Shown piece by piece: positions 24,295 through 27,442 of a DNA stretch of 27,442 nt. How positions within the stretch are numbered: position 1 is the stretch's first letter; each line of letters opens with the position of its first letter. The stretch comes from Flavobacteriales bacterium UBA7325 (lineage in GTDB: Bacteria; Bacteroidota; Bacteroidia; Flavobacteriales_D; Crocinitomicaceae). Location: NCBI GenBank assembly GCA_002471375.1, contig DKPV01000082.1, forward strand, positions 1-27,442, read 5' to 3'. The notes beneath the pieces are model-generated. The model was not told where the DNA came from. It did not search any database and worked only from the letters and a program-made list of their open reading frames with translations. The translations under genes and the position numbers were made by a program.

Positions 24295-24885
24295 TTATCT
24301 ATTCATTACGGGATTAAAATCTTTTAAACTTGCTGCGAGATATTTTGTGGCATAAAACAATCTCGACTTTACTGTTCCATCACTAATTTTAAGCACATCT
24401 GCAATTTCTTTAATCGAAAGCCCATCAATGTGTCTCAATTTAAAAACGCCACTGTGCTTCTCATCTAAGTCCTGCAAACTTTGCTCAAACTCTGACCTAA
24501 ACTGGCTATCCTGTACTTCACCTAATACATTTGCATTGGTATCACTCAAGGCATAATGAGAATCGAGTCCGTTCGATGTGTTTTTACGCACTTCTTGCTT
24601 TTTATACTCATTTTTGCACATATTGTTCGCAACTGAATAAATCCAAGTCTTGAACTTACGTGTTGGATCAAAGAGTTCAGGTTTTCTTATGATTTTCGCG
24701 AAAATATCATGGACGAAATCCTCTCCTTTTTCACGGTCTTTCCAGAGCATACGAATAAAGTAACCGAGTAGCGGGCCAGAATAGCGCGCATAGATCTCGT
24801 CAAAGGCACGTTTATCACCTTTGCCAACAGCTATCATCAGCTCTTCGTCAGACATTGACTTATATTGAGGCTTGATCAACCTCAT
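24295..24885 (-). CDS. RNA polymerase sigma-70 family factor (ECF type)
   Basis: A 196-residue ECF sigma factor. Region 2 lies at about 28-95: FDEIYARYSGPLLGYFIRML, then GEDFVHDIFAKIIRKPELF and KFKTWIYSVANNMCKNEYKK, with the W-I-Y...N recognition pattern. Region 4 lies at about 135-190, with HSGVFKLRHIDGLSIKEIA and the helix-turn-helix LKISDGTVKSRLFYATKYL. The ATG abuts the TAA of the upstream exported-protein gene; an ATG at residue 11 is possible but less likely. It is followed after one base by the membrane anti-sigma gene. It likely directs RNA polymerase to envelope or stress genes; the regulon is unknown. It is distinct in sequence from the sigma factor at 2236. Confidence 0.94.
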   Translation of the reverse strand: MRLIKPQYKSMSDEELMIAVGKGDKRAFDEIYARYSGPLLGYFIRMLWKDREKGEDFVHDIFAKIIRKPELFDPTRKFKTWIYSVANNMCKNEYKKQEVRKNTSNGLDSHYALSDTNANVLGEVQDSQFRSEFEQSLQDLDEKHSGVFKLRHIDGLSIKEIADVLKISDGTVKSRLFYATKYLAASLKDFNPVMNR

Positions 24886-26256
24886 TTAGTACGATGCTTT
24901 CACTTTTTGCACTTGTTCGTATTTATTACTTTGCATTCCGATATGATCTGTCACTCTGTCAACTTCATCTCTTTTTTCTGTCTCACCCTTTTGATCGTAG
25001 ACCTTCCTCAGGTACAAGAGCATAGGAAGATAATTTGCTGACAACTGCTTTCCTTTCTCATCTCCAGGATTATCAATCAATCCTTTCTCGAATTCTTCAT
25101 TCCACAAGTAATCGTTCGAGTAAAAATTATCGAATCTACCTTCGTGATACTCAAAAACCAATCCAACTATGAACAACTTACCCCTCATCGGCTTAAAGTA
25201 TTCCTTTGGAGTAGTGAGCGCTATGCTTATTTTCTTGTTTGCATTTAGCGCACAGAAATCATTTAAGAAATCAACATCGATAATCTTTGAATCAGGAAGA
25301 ATAAAACCTTCCTCCACTAAGGACTGTCTATAAAACTCACTCTGCATAAAGTCCAGCGACATCAACTTTATATCTGATCTAACATTGTTTTGGTTTTGAG
25401 CGAGATAAGCTCCATAACTATCATCAAACCCATGCGTAATTAACACACCTTCTTCAGGCACCGACCTTAGAACCTCGCCCCCATACTCAACTACATTCTC
25501 TGTCAACCTTTCGGCTTCCACAAGTTTATTTAAGTAAACAAGAGCACTATCTTTCTCCTCCTTAATCATATAATATCCAGCCATTTCAACATGTACATCT
25601 GCGTTGTTTGGTCTTGCAGCCTCGGCAACTTCAAGATTGTCATATAATGAAACATCATAATTCCCAGCCGTGTACTTGAAATAATTGTATTCAAAAGAAG
25701 TTGGATCGTTTACTTCAAAATAATTCACAGCCGCATCCATTTTAACTTGCTGTTCAAAAGACGGGGATCGTTGTTTTCTTTGCATGTTCGATCGATCAAT
25801 TGTTGAAGAGAATCCTTTTGATTTCGTAGAATATGCCTCAGATGACCTAATCGCGGGAATTGCTGATCCTTGGGCATTAAGATTTACTGAACCTCCAACC
25901 GCTGCATCAGATTCTTCAATTTGAAGTTCGTCTAAAACCTCCTCCTCAAGTTTCTCAGCTTCCTCCATTGAGGCAGGCGAAGCAGGCATCGCCTCTACTT
26001 CCTTCTTCGCAGTACTCAACTTCCGCTTTGGTTCCTTTCGCTTATCTCTTTTATTCCCGAATCGTGAATTCTTTTCCTCAGTATCCATAATTATTTCCTG
26101 CGCAGTTGAATCTATCTCAACGACACTTTCTGTTGGAGTATTGACGACGGCAGGATTTGTTACGGGTTCCGCGGAGTTTATATTGAGCTGATTTTCAGTC
26201 TGAGCAAACAAACATGAGCTGAGTGATAAAGATATAAGTGCTAAGAAAATGCGCAT
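24886..26256 (-). CDS. Exported protein with charged linker and DUF2723-C-terminus-like region
   Basis: A 456-residue exported protein from the ATG at 26256; an in-frame ATG at 26283 would add nine residues before the signal and is less likely. The signal peptide is MRIFLALISLSLSSCLFA, cleaved before Gln. A basic then acidic low-complexity stretch follows (KKNSRFGNKRDKRKEPKRK, then EEAEKLEEEVLDE). From about residue 190 there is a TPR-like helical part (DVHVEMAGYYMIKEEKDSAL), then EEGVLITHGFDDSYGAYLAQ and VRSDIKLMSLDFM. The latter resembles the extracytoplasmic C-terminal half of DUF2723 membrane proteins (GD/ND-YP-W...V..DV), here without the membrane part. The stop abuts the sigma-factor ATG, so it heads a three-gene operon. 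Function unknown. Confidence 0.75.
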   Translation of the reverse strand: MRIFLALISLSLSSCLFAQTENQLNINSAEPVTNPAVVNTPTESVVEIDSTAQEIIMDTEEKNSRFGNKRDKRKEPKRKLSTAKKEVEAMPASPASMEEAEKLEEEVLDELQIEESDAAVGGSVNLNAQGSAIPAIRSSEAYSTKSKGFSSTIDRSNMQRKQRSPSFEQQVKMDAAVNYFEVNDPTSFEYNYFKYTAGNYDVSLYDNLEVAEAARPNNADVHVEMAGYYMIKEEKDSALVYLNKLVEAERLTENVVEYGGEVLRSVPEEGVLITHGFDDSYGAYLAQNQNNVRSDIKLMSLDFMQSEFYRQSLVEEGFILPDSKIIDVDFLNDFCALNANKKISIALTTPKEYFKPMRGKLFIVGLVFEYHEGRFDNFYSNDYLWNEEFEKGLIDNPGDEKGKQLSANYLPMLLYLRKVYDQKGETEKRDEVDRVTDHIGMQSNKYEQVQKVKASY

Positions 26257-26305
26257 AATGTCACAATTTAATATCAAGTACATTCAAAGAATCAAAAGGT
26301 TCAAT

Positions 26306-26336
26306 GAAATATACGGTTTTCTTATTCAGAGGTCAA
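26306..26336 (-). promoter_or_regulatory. Candidate -33/-7 promoter of the exported protein-sigma-anti-sigma operon
   Basis: On the minus strand TTG (26336-26334) is followed after 20 bases by TATATTTC (26313-26306), one mismatch from the Bacteroidota TTG-N(17-23)-TAnnTTTG pattern. It lies in the 81-bp gap after the response-regulator gene and would give a leader of about 45 bases before the ATG at 26256. Confidence 0.45.
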
Positions 26337-26337
26337 C

Positions 26338-27018
26338 TTAGCCTTCGACATCCCTCGCAAAGAGAAATTTATTTGGTGAAATGAGATTTGTTTTAACCGC
26401 GTACATCACAATGCCTGCCGTGTTTCTAACACCTAGTTTTGACATGATATTCTTGCGGTGCGTATTGATAGTATGGTTACTTAAAAATAGTTGTTCGGCT
26501 ATCGCTCCATTCGTGTTACCCTCTGCAATCAAGACAATAATTTCTAATTCTCGCTTGGATAAAATAATAGGCTCACAAGAAAACGCATCAAGGTCAATGT
26601 CATCAACATCTAGTTTTGCCTCTTGGATTGTTTCCAGGATTTGCCCACAGAAGAACTTATTACCCTTCCCTGTCTCTTTTACTGCATCGACGATTTCAGC
26701 TAGAGAGCAGTCCTTTTTCACGTAACTCATCACCCCCAATTTCAGAGCATTCACCAAGGTACTCGCTGATTGTTCCGGAGTAATTGCCAATACCTTGAGA
26801 TCCTTGTACACCGTCAATATCTTTGGAAGCACATCAATTTCAAAGCCATCAGCTGTGTAATCGATTACAATCACATCCGCACCAAAATTCGCTATTATTT
26901 CCAGCAATTCTTCACTTGAACAGGCTTCCCCAACAATTTCTACATTCGCATCGTTTTTCATAGCAGTGCGAATTCCCAATCTTACTAGTTCGTTACTATC
27001 AGCTATTACAATGTTCAT
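26338..27018 (-). CDS. LuxR/NarL-type response regulator
   Basis: A 226-residue DNA-binding response regulator. The receiver domain (1-120) starts MNIVIADSNELVRLGI; the phosphoacceptor is Asp53 in VIVIDYT, with Thr80 (VLAITPE) and Lys102 (SYVKKD). Only one acidic residue (Asp7) remains where most relatives have a DD pair; Ser8 replaces the second. The LuxR-type helix-turn-helix lies at about 152-215: LSKRELEIIVLIAEGNTNGA, IAEQLFLSNHTINTHRKNI and MSKLGVRN. It is cytoplasmic, and no histidine kinase is encoded nearby. It precedes the sigma/anti-sigma operon on the same strand with an 81-bp gap and a probable separate promoter; control of that operon is possible. Confidence 0.94.
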   Translation of the reverse strand: MNIVIADSNELVRLGIRTAMKNDANVEIVGEACSSEELLEIIANFGADVIVIDYTADGFEIDVLPKILTVYKDLKVLAITPEQSASTLVNALKLGVMSYVKKDCSLAEIVDAVKETGKGNKFFCGQILETIQEAKLDVDDIDLDAFSCEPIILSKRELEIIVLIAEGNTNGAIAEQLFLSNHTINTHRKNIMSKLGVRNTAGIVMYAVKTNLISPNKFLFARDVEG

Positions 27019-27066
27019 TATTTAGAATAATTTTAAATAAGTAAATATAGAAATATATCACTTACC

Positions 27067-27131
27067 GAGGATTAAATTAAATAGATAGCTTTCGACAATT
27101 AGGAGTGAATAACTAAAGTAATCTAATCCTC
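27067..27131. repeat. Inverted repeat upstream of the response-regulator gene
   Basis: GAGGATTA (27067-27074) and TAATCCTC (27124-27131) are exact inverted copies 49 bases apart. Extending each arm inward to 14 bases keeps 12 matches. They lie 49-113 bases before the response-regulator start at 27018, in a gap shared with the broken Kelch gene, and could be paired binding sites. Confidence 0.35.
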
Positions 27132-27182
27132 AACGATATTCTCGCGAAAAAATTATTTACATGTACATCAAATAGAATAGCT

Positions 27183-27442
27183 ATGTCAATGATAAGGTTA
27201 TTATTAATCATCATTCTACCTCTGCTTCATTCCAATAATAGTCATTCGTAAATCTGGTAATCTATCGAAGATTTACCCGTAATAGCGAGAGACGATGATA
27301 CCTCTTTTACCATTGGTGACACTTCCTACATTATCAGCGGAAGAACGGAGAGTATGGATGCCGATAGTGATGTTTAGGCATACGATATGAGCTCAGACAC
27401 TTGGAGTACCAAATCAAATTTCCCATATGACTCATTATGGAG
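27183..27442 (+). pseudogene. Broken Kelch-like exported protein (5' part, runs off the window)
   Basis: One continuous frame from the ATG at 27183 encodes a signal-like start (MSMIRLLLIIILPLLHSNNS), then IEDLPVIARDDDTSFTIGD, SYIISGR and later AYDMSSDTWSTKSNFP, the strand pattern and spacing of a Kelch repeat (YDxxxxTW). The frame is interrupted by TAA at 27249, TAA at 27258 and TAG at 27375, without a frameshift. The TAG falls where Kelch repeats often have Trp. All three stops could come from CAA or TGG codons by single C-to-T or G-to-A changes. TAA, TAG and TGA all end genes elsewhere in the window, so recoding is unlikely. It continues beyond 27442. The remaining 27019-27182 holds only the inverted repeat above. 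Confidence 0.65.

Noticed and set aside
27183..27442. Stop-codon reassignment or readthrough to explain the Kelch frame
   Set aside because: TAA, TAG and TGA all terminate normal genes in this window, so a different code is excluded. Programmed readthrough at two different stop codons within one short gene is less likely than decay.
1..27442. CRISPR arrays, tRNA or rRNA genes, insertion sequences, prophage, defence systems
   Set aside because: No regularly spaced repeats, cloverleaf or rRNA-like stretches, transposase or integrase motifs, or typical defence proteins were found on either strand by reading.

Overview
The window is AT-rich chromosomal DNA from a member of the Bacteroidota, most likely a Flavobacteriales lineage (I cannot name a genus). 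Several points support this: the Bacteroidota-type omega subunit, a DUF4835/PorD-like protein, a GldI-like lipoprotein, a gliding-associated (CHU_C-type) C-terminal domain, DUF4301, DUF58 and GSCFA proteins, few Shine-Dalgarno sequences, and TAnnTTTG-like -7 boxes. No tRNA, rRNA, CRISPR array, insertion sequence or prophage was seen. Most of the window is ordinary, tightly packed core genome.

Layout. (1) 1-2068, minus: a truncated exported protein gene, a terminator and malate dehydrogenase. (2) 2236-5252, plus: a sigma-70-type factor, a membrane protein that looks like its anti-sigma partner but ends in a CHU_C-like domain, a strong UUCG terminator, and a secreted protein with a canonical CHU_C-type sorting domain. 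(3) 5262-11141, minus: a compact operon bamD-rpoZ-coaBC-porD-recN-GSCFA. (4) 11227-12162, minus: an M23/LysM cell-wall hydrolase. (5) 12229-19488, minus: outer-membrane protein-prmC-ligA-DUF6913-dapA-nrnA-gldI-like-FKBP, joined by 4-14 bp overlaps or near-zero gaps. (6) 19579-23593: an EamA transporter and a DUF58 protein on plus, DUF4301 on minus, and a methyltransferase on plus. (7) 23601-27018, minus: an orphan LuxR-type response regulator, then an exported protein-sigma factor-anti-sigma operon. (8) 27183-27442, plus: the start of a Kelch-like gene broken by three in-frame stops.

How the genes work together. The core functions are outer-membrane assembly (BamD), transcription (omega), CoA synthesis, lysine/diaminopimelate synthesis (DapA), DNA repair and ligation (RecN, LigA), release-factor methylation (PrmC) and nanoRNA/PAP turnover (NrnA). 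A second theme is type IX secretion and gliding: PorD-like, GldI-like and a CHU_C cargo protein. The most interesting local system is the sigma/anti-sigma pair at 2236-4114. The periplasmic end of the membrane partner resembles the sorting domain of the secreted protein encoded next door, so it could sense the secretion system or its substrates. A second, differently built sigma/anti-sigma operon lies at 23601-26256.
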